A model generated the notes under the pieces. The model worked only from the letters and a program-made list of their open reading frames with translations, made no database searches and had not been told where the DNA came from. Position numbers and translations under genes: made by a program. DNA of 64,000 bases, taken from positions 1-64,000 of the forward strand of contig WANN01000012.1 in the NCBI GenBank assembly GCA_015521775.1, read 5' to 3'. Position 1 is the first letter of the stretch; every line of letters starts with the position of its first letter. This stretch comes from Thermoproteaceae archaeon (GTDB taxonomy: Archaea > Thermoproteota > Thermoprotei > Thermoproteales > Thermoproteaceae). This document shows positions 16,735-25,241 of the stretch, piece by piece.

Positions 16735-16944
16735 CTAGACATCCACGATGCCTTTCCCCTTACCTTTAAGTTCCTCAATTGCCTTGTCCGCCATGTCGGT
16801 GGGCAGACGTATTGTGTAAAGGTATTTCCCCAGCCTTGCCTTGAGCTTCACCATGCCCGTTTCCTCATACCTCTTGACCCTAATCTCAGAGGCCTTTTCG
16901 GCATACCTCAGCCATAGTTCCAATATGAACAGTTCCTTTGGCAT
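16735..16944 (-). CDS. rpl38e: Ribosomal protein L38e
   Basis: 69 residues. MPKELFILELWLRYAEKASEIRVKR and VKLKARLGKYLYTIRLP match the L38e pattern (MPKEI...FL..A..A...RV.R....VKLK.R....LYT). L38e is a eukaryotic large-subunit protein that also occurs in Crenarchaeota. TATA (ATTTTTAAT on the minus strand) is 24 nt upstream of the ATG. Monocistronic. Confidence 0.85.
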   Translation of the reverse strand: MPKELFILELWLRYAEKASEIRVKRYEETGMVKLKARLGKYLYTIRLPTDMADKAIEELKGKGKGIVDV

Positions 16945-17069
16945 AAAAGCCCATATGGCATCCCATTAAAAATTTATGGACTGGCCGCACGGCCTCGACG
17001 TCGGCCAAAGCCCATCGTGACGTCGGGCTGCCGTTGGGCCCTGGCCACGGCGCACCACATAGCGCCGAG

Positions 17070-17486
17070 TCACCGGTACAGACCCATAGACAGGGAGGTC
17101 CTAAGGCTCTCCTTGCTCTGAAGCGCCAACATGTTTATATAACGGGCATAGTAGTCCACGATGTAGTCGGGGCACTTCTCCTTGTTGCTCAGATATATTC
17201 TATCCCCGACAAGCGAAACTTTTCCTTCTTTCCTCATGTCGTCCAGCGTGTTGAGGAGTGTTGGGCTCCACATGTGGTACCCGTCGTCGACCCAGTCTAT
17301 TGAGTCCCCCATGACGTGCCTCACGGCCAAGTTCAAGTATTCTAGGTCCACAGCCCCGTTACGAGCCAGTAGGATCATCATTATCACGCACCTCAATATC
17401 ACGTGGTGGCCTGTCCACCCTCTAAAAAATCTATCGTGGCTGTCGGGCTCCCCATAGCGAAATGCCAGGTAATACCCTGCTGCCAT
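17070..17486 (-). CDS. Uncharacterised protein
   Basis: 138 residues from ATG 17486; a GTG at 17495 adds three residues. Histidine, tryptophan and aspartate are frequent, with a helical core (VILRCVIMMILLARNG). A winged-helix-like segment may lie at residues 80-105 (LLNTLDDMRKEGKVSLVGDRIYLS). The nearest TATA is only about 15-18 nt upstream of the ATG, so the start is uncertain. Confidence 0.5.
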   Translation of the reverse strand: MAAGYYLAFRYGEPDSHDRFFRGWTGHHVILRCVIMMILLARNGAVDLEYLNLAVRHVMGDSIDWVDDGYHMWSPTLLNTLDDMRKEGKVSLVGDRIYLSNKEKCPDYIVDYYARYINMLALQSKESLRTSLSMGLYR

Positions 17487-17525
17487 ACGTGTCACCTATT
17501 TTAACAGGCCAACGTAGACAACCAC

Positions 17526-18560
17526 GTGAAGGTGCGCATCGACGCACATGGGACTACGAAAGAGCTTGTACTGTCATCGCTGGAAGACGTGGAGGAGCTT
17601 TGCGGCGAACTGAGGAGCCTACTCGCCAGTGCCCACTCGGGGTGCATACGCAACAGTTGGTACATTAGGATACCACCCGAAAAACTGTTGGCCCTCTTGA
17701 GGACAGCATACGAGATGTACCTCAAGGGCGTGCTATCCGTGGGCGACGTAGTGGAGCACTTCCTCGAGCAACAGGGCCTCAACAGGAGCCTTACGAGGGT
17801 CATAACGCCTACGCTTTCATCCCTTGGTCTCACATCTGACGGCATATTCACGCGGCCAGCCATAGAGCTGGGTAGGAGCATGGCTGAGGGACGGATCGAC
17901 GGTGCCCTTGCCCTTCTGGGAAAAATGGCCTCAAGCAACTGTGTGCTTTCCCTAATAGTGGACAGAGCGAGACAGGAAAGGTGTGCCGACCTTCACAACA
18001 TAGTGAGCCGCACGTTGTCTGAGTTCGGGAAAAACCCGCGTAAAGACGAGGTTGCCTATACGGTCTCGTTCATAAGGCTTGCCTTTCCCGACCTGTGCGG
18101 GGACGGGTGCCCGAGTCTGGACCCACGCTGTGTGGGCTCCGATTATCCATTCGACAAGTGTATAGACGATATATACCAACACCTATATAAGGAGAGGGGG
18201 GACGTGATCACGGAGCTCTTCGAGAAACTGGACATATCGTTGCTCCCCCAGCACCTCAACATAAGGATGAGGGGGGAGGGCATGTACGACTTCGTGGTGA
18301 GGGGGACCCAACGCGTAGTGGGCAAACTGTTCCTTGGGGGGCCCATCTCGTCCAGGGGCGATCTGCCCATCGGCGAGCTAAAGACCGCGCTGATGGAAAT
18401 AGAGGGGCGCGTCAGAAGCGTCGTAAGCGAGGGCATGTACGAGTTCTACATGAAGCTGGTGCCCATAGTAAGTTCGGACGGCGGCTGCGGGAGGCTGAGA
18501 CTCTACGTGGAGGTGGTTAGATCCGACCTCGAACGTGCCTCTAAGATAGTCAGCCTGTAA
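17526..18560 (+). CDS. Uncharacterised protein
   Basis: 344 residues, GTG start, TATA TATTTTAA (17497-17504) centred 25 nt upstream. The N-terminal about 120 residues look like two helical bundles with a winged-helix-like stretch (VLSVGDVVEHFLEQQGLNRSL). The middle has several cysteines (CGDGCPSLDPRC near residues 193-206) that may bind metal. The C-terminal third is alpha/beta. No family recognised. It is convergent with the HD gene, with an 11-nt overlap. Confidence 0.55.
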   Translation: MKVRIDAHGTTKELVLSSLEDVEELCGELRSLLASAHSGCIRNSWYIRIPPEKLLALLRTAYEMYLKGVLSVGDVVEHFLEQQGLNRSLTRVITPTLSSLGLTSDGIFTRPAIELGRSMAEGRIDGALALLGKMASSNCVLSLIVDRARQERCADLHNIVSRTLSEFGKNPRKDEVAYTVSFIRLAFPDLCGDGCPSLDPRCVGSDYPFDKCIDDIYQHLYKERGDVITELFEKLDISLLPQHLNIRMRGEGMYDFVVRGTQRVVGKLFLGGPISSRGDLPIGELKTALMEIEGRVRSVVSEGMYEFYMKLVPIVSSDGGCGRLRLYVEVVRSDLERASKIVSL

Positions 18561-19356
18561 CTATGTTGTGAGTCGTCTCGAAAACCCGGGTGATCCAGTG
18601 GCTGCCCTTTACGTGGACCCGCACCTCGACGTGCGGCGCTAGACCGCTCGTGGCTATTTTACGGCCCAACACCTCATCGACCTGGAAAATGCCTGCGTCG
18701 CTTGTCATGTCGACGTTTATGGCCAGGGGCTTCTCATGACCCTGGGTGATCCATACGCGCCTGATCGACATGGCGGATACCGCGTGTATGTCCTTTTTAC
18801 CCGCGCTGTAGGGTATTCTGGCCCTCCCCTCGGACATGTCTGTGCCGTCCGCAATCTTGGCCATGGCAGATTCCACCGTGAGGCACGTGTACGCCTCGTC
18901 GTGGCAGAACACACCGTGGAGTATCTCCTGCTTCACGTGGTACATCTTCTCGTCGCTGTATATACGTGGGAGCAGCTTGTCCATGAGCTTGTCCGTTATG
19001 ATCACCGAGAACAGCGGGTGGTGCGTTCTGTGAATGCTGTTCCCTATATCGTGAAGGTACGCTATGGCCATGGTGACGAGCCTTGCATCTTCTAGATCGC
19101 CTATGCCGAATCTGACTATGTCAGGCGTGAATCCCCTCGACGTGAGGACTTCGAAAATGGCGAGCGCGCTTCCAGCCACTATCCTCGAGTGCACGGGGCC
19201 ATGATCGTTATATCTGAGCCGGCCGACCGCCATCCTATTGGCCGAGGCGAGGTACGCGTTGACCTCGGCGTCACGTGTTAACATCTCCCACATGGCCCTT
19301 AACTTGCCGTTGCCCACAAACAACTCCACCAGTTCCGGACCTACAGGAAACTCCAT
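18550..19356 (-). CDS. HD-domain phosphohydrolase (COG3294-like)
   Basis: 268 residues from ATG 19356. Metal-binding HD pattern: NDHGPVHSRIVAGSA near residue 50, AYLHDIGNSIHRTHH near 98 and HDEAYTCLTVE near 150. The architecture matches archaeal metal-dependent phosphohydrolases of COG3294; the substrate is unknown. The frame is open to 19377, but TATA (AGTTTTTATT on the minus strand) overlaps that extension and is 26 nt before 19356. Confidence 0.75.
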   Translation of the reverse strand: MEFPVGPELVELFVGNGKLRAMWEMLTRDAEVNAYLASANRMAVGRLRYNDHGPVHSRIVAGSALAIFEVLTSRGFTPDIVRFGIGDLEDARLVTMAIAYLHDIGNSIHRTHHPLFSVIITDKLMDKLLPRIYSDEKMYHVKQEILHGVFCHDEAYTCLTVESAMAKIADGTDMSEGRARIPYSAGKKDIHAVSAMSIRRVWITQGHEKPLAINVDMTSDAGIFQVDEVLGRKIATSGLAPHVEVRVHVKGSHWITRVFETTHNIVTG

Positions 19357-19431
19357 GTCCCAGGTAGCGTGCAACAATAAAAACTATTCCCGGTGGGTAG
19401 ATTGTTAAAATACTGGTCTGGTCCCGGGAAC

Positions 19432-19746
19432 ATGCATGTAGTGGTGTTCATAACAGCGTCATCGCCGGAAGAGGCCGAAAAGATTGGGAGGGCGCTGGTC
19501 GAAAAGAAACTGGCTGCGTGCGCCAATGTTATAGGCAACGTGCGCAGCGTGTACTGGTGGGAGGGACGCGTGGAAGAGGCGGGCGAGGCCATGGTTGTGG
19601 TCAAGACGCGGGTGGACAAGCTCAACGAGCTCATCGCTGAGGCCAAAAACACGCATAGCTACCAGGTCCCCGAGATAATTGCTGTGCCCATAATACATGG
19701 CCTCCCAGAGTACTTAAAGTGGATCGACGACAGCCTTGGGAAATGA
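19432..19746 (+). CDS. cutA: Divalent-cation tolerance protein CutA1
   Basis: 104-residue CutA1, a trimeric PII-like protein linked to metal tolerance. Signatures: HVVVFITASSPEEAEKIGRALVE at the start, KLAACANVI near residue 30, YWWEGRVEE near 43, HSYQVPEIIAVPI near 76 and YLKWI near 96. TATA TGTTAAAATAC (about 19403-19413) is 24 nt upstream of ATG 19432, so the upstream in-frame codons are untranslated. Its stop overlaps the apgM start by 4 nt. Confidence 0.93.
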   Translation: MHVVVFITASSPEEAEKIGRALVEKKLAACANVIGNVRSVYWWEGRVEEAGEAMVVVKTRVDKLNELIAEAKNTHSYQVPEIIAVPIIHGLPEYLKWIDDSLGK

Positions 19747-20984
19747 GGCGCGTTATCATGTTGCTACTCGACGGCGGGGGGGACAGGCCAAGCGGCGGGG
19801 GTCCCACGCCGCTGTATGCAGCGCACAAGCCTAACCTAGATAGGCTCGCTGCAGCCGGCAGCTGCGGCATACTGGATCCCATAGCGCCAGGGATTAGGCC
19901 GGGAAGCGATACAGCCCACCTATCTATATTCGGATACGATCCGTATAGGTATTACACAGGGAGAGGGGCGTTTGAGGCCCTTGGGGCTGGCATAGAGCTC
20001 AGGCCGGGAGACGTCGCGTTCAGGACAAACCTAGCCACCGTGGATGAGAACAACGTGGTGGTGGACAGGAGAGCCGGGAGGCATGTGTCCCCAGAAGAGG
20101 CCTCGGAGGTTGAGAGACTCGTCAACGAGGTGATTGCTCCCACTGTGATGGGCAAGCTGGGCGTAGAGGTGGTGTACAAGTCCACGGTCGAGCACAGGGG
20201 GGTGCTCGTCATGAGGGGTCCCGTCTCGCATAGGGTGAGCAACACGGATCCCCACAAGGTGGGGGAGCCCATCCTCGAGGCCAGACCGCTCGACGGGTCG
20301 AGGGAGGGTAACATAACCGCAGAGGCGCTGAACATGGTCACCAGGCTGTTTTCGGAACGCGCACGGGAACTTGGAATAAACGCGGCGCGAAGGGAGAAGG
20401 GGCTTCCGCCGATAAACGCCATACTTGCAAGGGGTGGCGGATACATGCCCAGCATAGAGCCTATTACTCGTAGATACGGGGTCAGGGCCGCTGCTATTGC
20501 GGGGGTGGCCCTTATAAGGGGAGTAGCTAGGGCAGTGGGTATGGACGTGTACACTGCGCCAGGCCTCAATGGCACAGCCAGCGACGAATACGCCCATGCC
20601 CTCAGGCTCGCCATGGACCTACTCGCTGGGTATGACCTAATCTTCCTACATGTCAAGGGCACGGACAGCGCTGGGCACGACGGCAACTACGACCTGAAAA
20701 GGACCGTCGTGGAGAGACTCGACAGAGCGCTCTCCGAGTACATGGACAGGCTTGAAGGCATGTACGTGATGGTGACTTCTGACCATGCAACGCCGGTTTC
20801 TGTAAGGGAACACACAGGGGACCCCGTGCCAATACTGGTGTACGGCCCCGACGTGGTCAGAGACGAGGTGGACAGGTTCAGCGAGCTTACCTGTTGGAGG
20901 GGGGCATTGATGAGGATAAGGGGTATGGACATAATGCCCATAGCGTCGAGCTACCTTGGCCTCTCGGAGAAGTTCGGGGAGTGA
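19743..20984 (+). CDS. apgM: Cofactor-independent phosphoglycerate mutase, archaeal type
   Basis: 413-residue enzyme of the alkaline phosphatase superfamily interconverting 3- and 2-phosphoglycerate in glycolysis/gluconeogenesis. Metal and catalytic sites: LLLDGGGDRP at the N-terminus, the phosphorylated Ser in GSDTAHLSIFGYDP near residue 61, HVKGTDSAGHDGN near 302 and TSDHATPVSVREHTGDPVP near 340. The start overlaps the cutA stop (ATGA), favouring this ATG over an in-frame one at 19719. Confidence 0.93.
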   Translation: MRRVIMLLLDGGGDRPSGGGPTPLYAAHKPNLDRLAAAGSCGILDPIAPGIRPGSDTAHLSIFGYDPYRYYTGRGAFEALGAGIELRPGDVAFRTNLATVDENNVVVDRRAGRHVSPEEASEVERLVNEVIAPTVMGKLGVEVVYKSTVEHRGVLVMRGPVSHRVSNTDPHKVGEPILEARPLDGSREGNITAEALNMVTRLFSERARELGINAARREKGLPPINAILARGGGYMPSIEPITRRYGVRAAAIAGVALIRGVARAVGMDVYTAPGLNGTASDEYAHALRLAMDLLAGYDLIFLHVKGTDSAGHDGNYDLKRTVVERLDRALSEYMDRLEGMYVMVTSDHATPVSVREHTGDPVPILVYGPDVVRDEVDRFSELTCWRGALMRIRGMDIMPIASSYLGLSEKFGE

Positions 20985-20999
20985 CGGGGCCCCTTTAGA

Positions 21000-22547
21000 T
21001 CAGTCGTACCTACAATTGGTCACCACACCCAATATGCGCGTAATGCTGTTGCGCATGATGAACTGTTCGTTTGCCGTTAGGGCCCAGTAGCGCCTAAAGC
21101 ATATGGTGGCTTCCCCCACATCTCCGTTCATGAGTCTCCCCTTGTCTATCTCGACTATGGTTGCTGGCTCCCTGACCGACCTGTAGTGGACCACGCCCTC
21201 AAATCCCGGTCTGATGACCGTGGGATGCCTAAGCACGAAGAGCCGCGCTTCAAAGCAGCGCGTCGGTCTCTCCGGCATGTCCGTGACCATCATCCCCTTG
21301 CTAACGGCCACGTTGTCTATCGCCATGGTCACGTACTGGCCAGCCCTCGCAGATTCGGTGGGGACCCTATTCACGTGTATCGACTTAACCATGGCCCTCT
21401 GCCACGAGCCGTCATGGGTTGGGCCCACATACACCCTATCCCCACGCCTCACAACGCCGCTGATGAGGAGGCCGCCCACCACAAGCCCTACGCCCCTAAC
21501 CGAGAAGACCTCGTCCACGTACATCCTCGCGCTACCCGTGTCATCCCACGTTTGGCGTGGGGGGAGGAGGGCGAGGAAGCGGCGCAACTTGTCCATGCCG
21601 TGGCCAGTAACGTTGGAGACGAGGAATATGGGCACGATCTTTATGTTCGTCATAGAGCGGGCCGCAACCACCACGTCGTCCCAGTCGCGGACCAACATGG
21701 GCAGCCTACTGACCCCCGGCATCTTGACCAGTCTCTGGACCTCCTCAAGGGTCCTGTCCAGGACTTCGGGCGGCGCTAGGTCGACCTTGGTGACCACTAT
21801 TATGACGGGCAGGCCGAGCGCGGCCGCAATGCCAAGGTGCTCCCTGCCCATGCGTTGAAGCCCGGCGTTTGCCCCGACCACAAGCATCACGTAGTCCGGC
21901 GAGCGGCTAAGCACGCCCCTCAGAGTGGTCCTCACGTACCGCTCATGGCCGCCGAGATCTGTGAAGAAGAGGACCTTCTCAGACCTTAGGAACACTTCCT
22001 GCTCGTCGAGGGGATCCGACAACGCCTCGTTGACCACCCTATCGCCCACGAATCCCACTATTCTGCTACTAATGGAGCTTGTGCGTCCCGTCAGTATTTC
22101 GTGTATGTAGCGGGCCACCACAGACCGGAGCTCGCCTTTACCGTTGTCGCGTCTACCCGTCATGACGGCCCCGATCAGCGTGCTCTTGCCCGCATCCACG
22201 TTGCCTAGAACCGTGATGTACACGGTCAACGGGGGCGAAGTGCCGCGTTTCCACCTTATCAGTACCTCGGCTATTCTTCCAGAGTAGCCGTCAACAGTCC
22301 TGAGGACATGTATTGTGGCGTTTATTCTGTTCGCAGCCCTTTCCAACGCTGCAAGCGATCTCTCCAGCAGGTCCTGTGGAAGGCCCACGGGCTGCCCATC
22401 GTCGGTGACGCCAATGACGTATAGCGCCTCGCCCCCACCCTCGAGTATACGTCTCCTCATCTGCCCAGCTATATGATCGTCGTCGCTTAGGTCTAGGCGC
22501 AGCTTGTACTCGACGTTGCCCTCCTCGCTTTCTGGCGGGTAGGTCAC
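21000..22547 (-). CDS. GTPBP1-like translational GTPase
   Basis: 515 residues, GTG start. An N-terminal about 110-residue extension precedes an EF-Tu-like G domain: G1 GNVDAGKST near residue 115, G3 DLGGHERY near 197, G4 TKVD near 252. EF-Tu domains 2 and 3 follow (VDEVFSVRGVGLVVGGLLISGVV). This is the architecture of COG5258/GTPBP1, implicated in mRNA decay or translation quality control; the archaeal role is unclear. A 38-codon Cys-rich gene ends 20 nt upstream on the same strand, and no strong TATA lies between, so the two are probably co-transcribed. Confidence 0.88.
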   Translation of the reverse strand: MTYPPESEEGNVEYKLRLDLSDDDHIAGQMRRRILEGGGEALYVIGVTDDGQPVGLPQDLLERSLAALERAANRINATIHVLRTVDGYSGRIAEVLIRWKRGTSPPLTVYITVLGNVDAGKSTLIGAVMTGRRDNGKGELRSVVARYIHEILTGRTSSISSRIVGFVGDRVVNEALSDPLDEQEVFLRSEKVLFFTDLGGHERYVRTTLRGVLSRSPDYVMLVVGANAGLQRMGREHLGIAAALGLPVIIVVTKVDLAPPEVLDRTLEEVQRLVKMPGVSRLPMLVRDWDDVVVAARSMTNIKIVPIFLVSNVTGHGMDKLRRFLALLPPRQTWDDTGSARMYVDEVFSVRGVGLVVGGLLISGVVRRGDRVYVGPTHDGSWQRAMVKSIHVNRVPTESARAGQYVTMAIDNVAVSKGMMVTDMPERPTRCFEARLFVLRHPTVIRPGFEGVVHYRSVREPATIVEIDKGRLMNGDVGEATICFRRYWALTANEQFIMRNSITRILGVVTNCRYD

Positions 22548-22567
22548 ATGCCTAGCCTAGGCCCCAT

Positions 22568-22684
22568 TCAATGTGACCTATAGTTCTCAAATATTGTGGT
22601 GATGGTCATGACCTCGACGCACTCGGCATACTCCCTGCACTCCTTGCATCCAGCCTTTTCCCAACAGAAGTCCACGATGTCCAT
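22568..22684 (-). CDS. 38-residue Cys-rich microprotein
   Basis: Newly read short gene below usual length cut-offs. The peptide starts MDIVDFCWEKAGCKECREY and has four cysteines at 7, 13, 16 and 22 (C-x5-C-x2-C-x5-C), enough for one zinc or iron-sulfur site. A TATA (CTTATAAG, 22705-22712) is centred 25 nt upstream of the ATG, as for most genes here. Codon use is GC-rich and the peptide is acidic and helical. The GTPase gene starts 20 nt downstream. No database check was possible. Confidence 0.6.
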   Translation of the reverse strand: MDIVDFCWEKAGCKECREYAECVEVMTITTIFENYRSH

Positions 22685-22914
22685 GGTCCATTTCCACTTC
22701 TCCCTCTTATAAGGTTATCTGATATTATTAGACTCGAATTCCCATATAATATTTAACAATACGTAGCCCTATTCGTAGGAAATATCCCTATACATTTCCC
22801 GCATATAACCCTGAGCTGGGCAAGCCAGAGTAACGGCGCGCCACAGGCCTAACTGGGCCGCCGTGGGCATCACAGTTGTAAAACACTTTAAAAACGATCC
22901 GCAAGATTGTGCCA
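22685..22914 (+). other. AT-rich divergent intergenic region
   Basis: 230 nt between the Cys-rich microprotein and the PhoH-KH gene. It contains the TATA boxes of both (22705-22712 minus; CTTTAAAA centred near 22889 plus) and an AT-rich patch at about 22715-22800 with a further TATA-like TATAATATTTAA (22746-22757), for which no downstream gene is seen. Confidence 0.5.
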
Positions 22915-24030
22915 ATGATAGACCGGCTAAAACCTATGACCGTGGGACAAGAACGACTACTTAATGCGCTGGAAGAACAGGAAAACGAGATTGTGGGCGT
23001 CTTCGGCCCGACTGGGACCGGCAAAAGCCTCATATCGATAGTGTTCGGCATAGACAGGGTGATTAAGGGCCAGTACAAGCAGTTCATAATCGCGAGACCT
23101 ATAGTGGACGTGGCTACTGGGAGGGCCGTGGGCCCAGAGGAAATGGGGGAGCTGTATTATAAAATCGCTTCCGCGTACCTATCCGACATACTGAGCGGCC
23201 TAGTGGAACACGAGGACCTGGACAAACTGCTCAGGGGCGGAAAGATCGTGGTGTCCGATGTCAACTATTTAAGGGGCAGAACCTTTGACGATAGCGTGAT
23301 ATTCCTCGACGACGCGCAGAACACTCAGCCCGAAAACGCCGCAGAGATGCTGATCAGGATGGGGAGAAACGCCAAGCTCATTGTGGCTGGGGACCCCATA
23401 ATACAGAAATCCACGTTCACAGACAAGGACGGGGCCACGCTTCTGCGCGAGGCGCTACTCGGCGAGGAGAAGACCGCTGTGATAGACCTCGGCATAAAGG
23501 ACATCGTGAGGCCGGGGGCCCGTAGAGGAGTCAGGTTGGCGCTGGAGCTTCGCATGAGGAAGCGTGAGCTCTCCCCCAGCGAGCGCCACATAGTCGAGAC
23601 CGCACGTATATATGCCCCCGACGCCGACGTTGTGAGCGCGGTGGAGTTCAAGGCTGAGAAGGACGGGCTTGGCATAAGGGCTGACGCTGTGCCAGATGCG
23701 TTGGTCGTTGTGAAGGAAGGCCACTTGGGCAGGCTCGTGGGGAAGGGCGGGGAAAGGATACGTAACATAGAGAGGGAGGTTGGGCTTAGGCTCAGGACCA
23801 TAGAGATGGTCCTCGACTTCAAGCAGTGGATAAGCGCCATACACCCAATCGGATGGATTAGGAAGCACATAATAGACGCCGATTTCGCCGGGCCTGAACT
23901 GCAGGTAATGGTCAAGAGGGACGAGTTCGGGGGATTCGTGGGTAGGAGGGGGGCATACGTGAAGCTGATAGACTCAGTGTTCAGGAGACTCATAAGCGTT
24001 GGCGTGAGGGCTGTCGAGGGCGAGGACTAG
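22915..24030 (+). CDS. PhoH-type ATPase with C-terminal KH domains
   Basis: 371 residues. The N-terminal PhoH P-loop ATPase has Walker A GPTGTGKS near residue 31, Walker B VIFLDDAQN near 128 and the sensor VAGDP near 158. The C-terminal half holds KH RNA-binding signatures: HLGRLVGKGGERIRNIE near 270 (GxxG = GKGG) and FGGFVGRRGAYVKLID near 340 (GRRG). PhoH proteins are predicted RNA helicases or nucleases; KH domains support an RNA role. ATG 22915 is chosen over GTG 22909 because TATA is 26 nt upstream. Convergent with hxlB, 4-nt overlap. Confidence 0.88.
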   Translation: MIDRLKPMTVGQERLLNALEEQENEIVGVFGPTGTGKSLISIVFGIDRVIKGQYKQFIIARPIVDVATGRAVGPEEMGELYYKIASAYLSDILSGLVEHEDLDKLLRGGKIVVSDVNYLRGRTFDDSVIFLDDAQNTQPENAAEMLIRMGRNAKLIVAGDPIIQKSTFTDKDGATLLREALLGEEKTAVIDLGIKDIVRPGARRGVRLALELRMRKRELSPSERHIVETARIYAPDADVVSAVEFKAEKDGLGIRADAVPDALVVVKEGHLGRLVGKGGERIRNIEREVGLRLRTIEMVLDFKQWISAIHPIGWIRKHIIDADFAGPELQVMVKRDEFGGFVGRRGAYVKLIDSVFRRLISVGVRAVEGED

Positions 24031-24644
24031 ATGAACTCTATGTTTGCGTGCATCTTCCTCAGCTCGTCCTCGTTTATCCCAAGCCTATGCATTACCTCAG
24101 CTATCACGGCGTCCAACATGACCATTGCTGTGTCCTCGAACAGCGTGCCCAAGGGAGAAAGGGGCTCATGTATTCCAAGTATCTGCCTCGTGAAGTAGTC
24201 GTCAAGGGGGGCCAGCTTGGTCCTGCCCGGCAACTTTATCACTAGGTCCGCCACGTTGCCTAGAGGGGAATCGGGATACGACGTTATAGCAACAACAGTG
24301 GCGCCCACCCTTTTCGCAGCCTCCGCGGCGGCCACCACTATCTGCGTGCTGCCGCTGCCCGAGATCGCGACCAACATGTCCCCTTTGCCTATGCTCGGGG
24401 TAATGGTCTCCCCAAGCACGTAGGATCTAATGTTCAGGTGCCTGAGCCTCATTGCGAATCCCCTGCCAACGAGGCCGGAACGGCCCACCCCAACCACTAT
24501 TACCTTGCACTGCGTGTTGTACGCCCGGACAAGGTGCTGGACGAAGCTTTCAATGGATCCCTTGTCGATCTCGCGGAGCGACCTACCTATGAACTCCACT
24601 ATTTCCCTATACGCTGCCTCGAAAAATTTCAGGTTATAATCCAT
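24027..24644 (-). CDS. hxlB: 6-phospho-3-hexuloisomerase
   Basis: 205-residue SIS-domain sugar isomerase. VIVVGVGRSGLVGRGFAMRL, DMLVAISGSGSTQIVV and AITSYPDSPLG are typical of PHI of the ribulose monophosphate pathway, which converts between fructose 6-phosphate and hexulose 6-phosphate. In archaea this runs in reverse with HPS to make ribulose 5-phosphate. ATG 24644 is chosen because the TATA (ATATATAAAT on the minus strand, about 24666-24674) is 26 nt away. hps is not next to it here; rpiA is 26 kb away. Confidence 0.88.
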   Translation of the reverse strand: MDYNLKFFEAAYREIVEFIGRSLREIDKGSIESFVQHLVRAYNTQCKVIVVGVGRSGLVGRGFAMRLRHLNIRSYVLGETITPSIGKGDMLVAISGSGSTQIVVAAAEAAKRVGATVVAITSYPDSPLGNVADLVIKLPGRTKLAPLDDYFTRQILGIHEPLSPLGTLFEDTAMVMLDAVIAEVMHRLGINEDELRKMHANIEFI

Positions 24645-24666
24645 GTCACGCAAAAAATCAGTTCAT

Positions 24667-25071
24667 TTATATATATAGTGATCTGTCCCCTCTAAACACC
24701 TCGTGTCTCTGGGGCCTTAGGGCCTCAACAATGAAGTTGAACGCAGCATCGGGATCCGTGTGGTCGCCGCACGTATACACGTCGACGGTGGCGAACTTGT
24801 ACTCCGGCCATGTATGGATAGATATGTGGCTTTCGGCGATTATGCCGAAAACCGTTATCCCTCCATTGGCGCCGAATCTATAAGAGCCGACTGAGATCAG
24901 CATGGCGTTTGCCATCCTCGCCGCCTCCCTCACAATCTCCACGAGCCTCACCTCGTCTGTAAGGGTCTCGTAGTCACATTCGTAAAGATTTCCATAGATG
25001 TGCCTACCAGTAACGAGTTTCTCGTTCCTCTCCCCATTAACCGTACTCTGAACAAGCTTCTCCGGCCCCAT
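24667..25071 (-). CDS. Pyruvoyl decarboxylase of the SpeD family (AdoMetDC or ArgDC)
   Basis: 134 residues from ATG 25071. The proenzyme self-cleaves at the Glu-Ser bond in AESHISIHTWPE, making the pyruvoyl cofactor; VDVYTCGDHTDP follows. Prokaryotic AdoMet decarboxylase and crenarchaeal arginine decarboxylase are close paralogues of the same fold, and the choice cannot be made from this sequence; both feed polyamine synthesis. A longer frame to 25095 starts only 6 nt from the TATA box, so 25071 (about 30 nt away) is preferred. It lies just upstream of hxlB. Confidence 0.85.
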   Translation of the reverse strand: MGPEKLVQSTVNGERNEKLVTGRHIYGNLYECDYETLTDEVRLVEIVREAARMANAMLISVGSYRFGANGGITVFGIIAESHISIHTWPEYKFATVDVYTCGDHTDPDAAFNFIVEALRPQRHEVFRGDRSLYI

Positions 25072-25125
25072 TTCCCCCGCCTCGAAATGATGCATAGTTT
25101 AAAAATTTTGGCGTCTCACCCTTCG

Positions 25126-25175
25126 GTGATGACGACGGTGTGTTACGATGACGTGAGGAGTGGTGACACGGCTGA
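25126..25175 (+). ncRNA. C/D-box sRNA candidate
   Basis: C box GTGATGA (25126-25132) and D box CTGA (25172-25175) span 50 nt. Fitted internally: 12-nt guide, D' ACGA, 5-nt spacer, C' TGAGGAG, 11-nt guide, D. D' and C' are degenerate. A TATA (TTTAAAAAT, 25098-25106) is centred 24 nt before the C box; the same box on the other strand fits speD. Archaeal guide RNAs of this form direct 2'-O-methylation; the D guide would pair with CCGTGTCACCA. Target not searched. Confidence 0.42.
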
Positions 25176-25241
25176 CGTCACACCCACATGCATAGCGTTC
25201 CCCCATCCTAATACCTTTATAGGGGTGTCAATGGGTCACAG

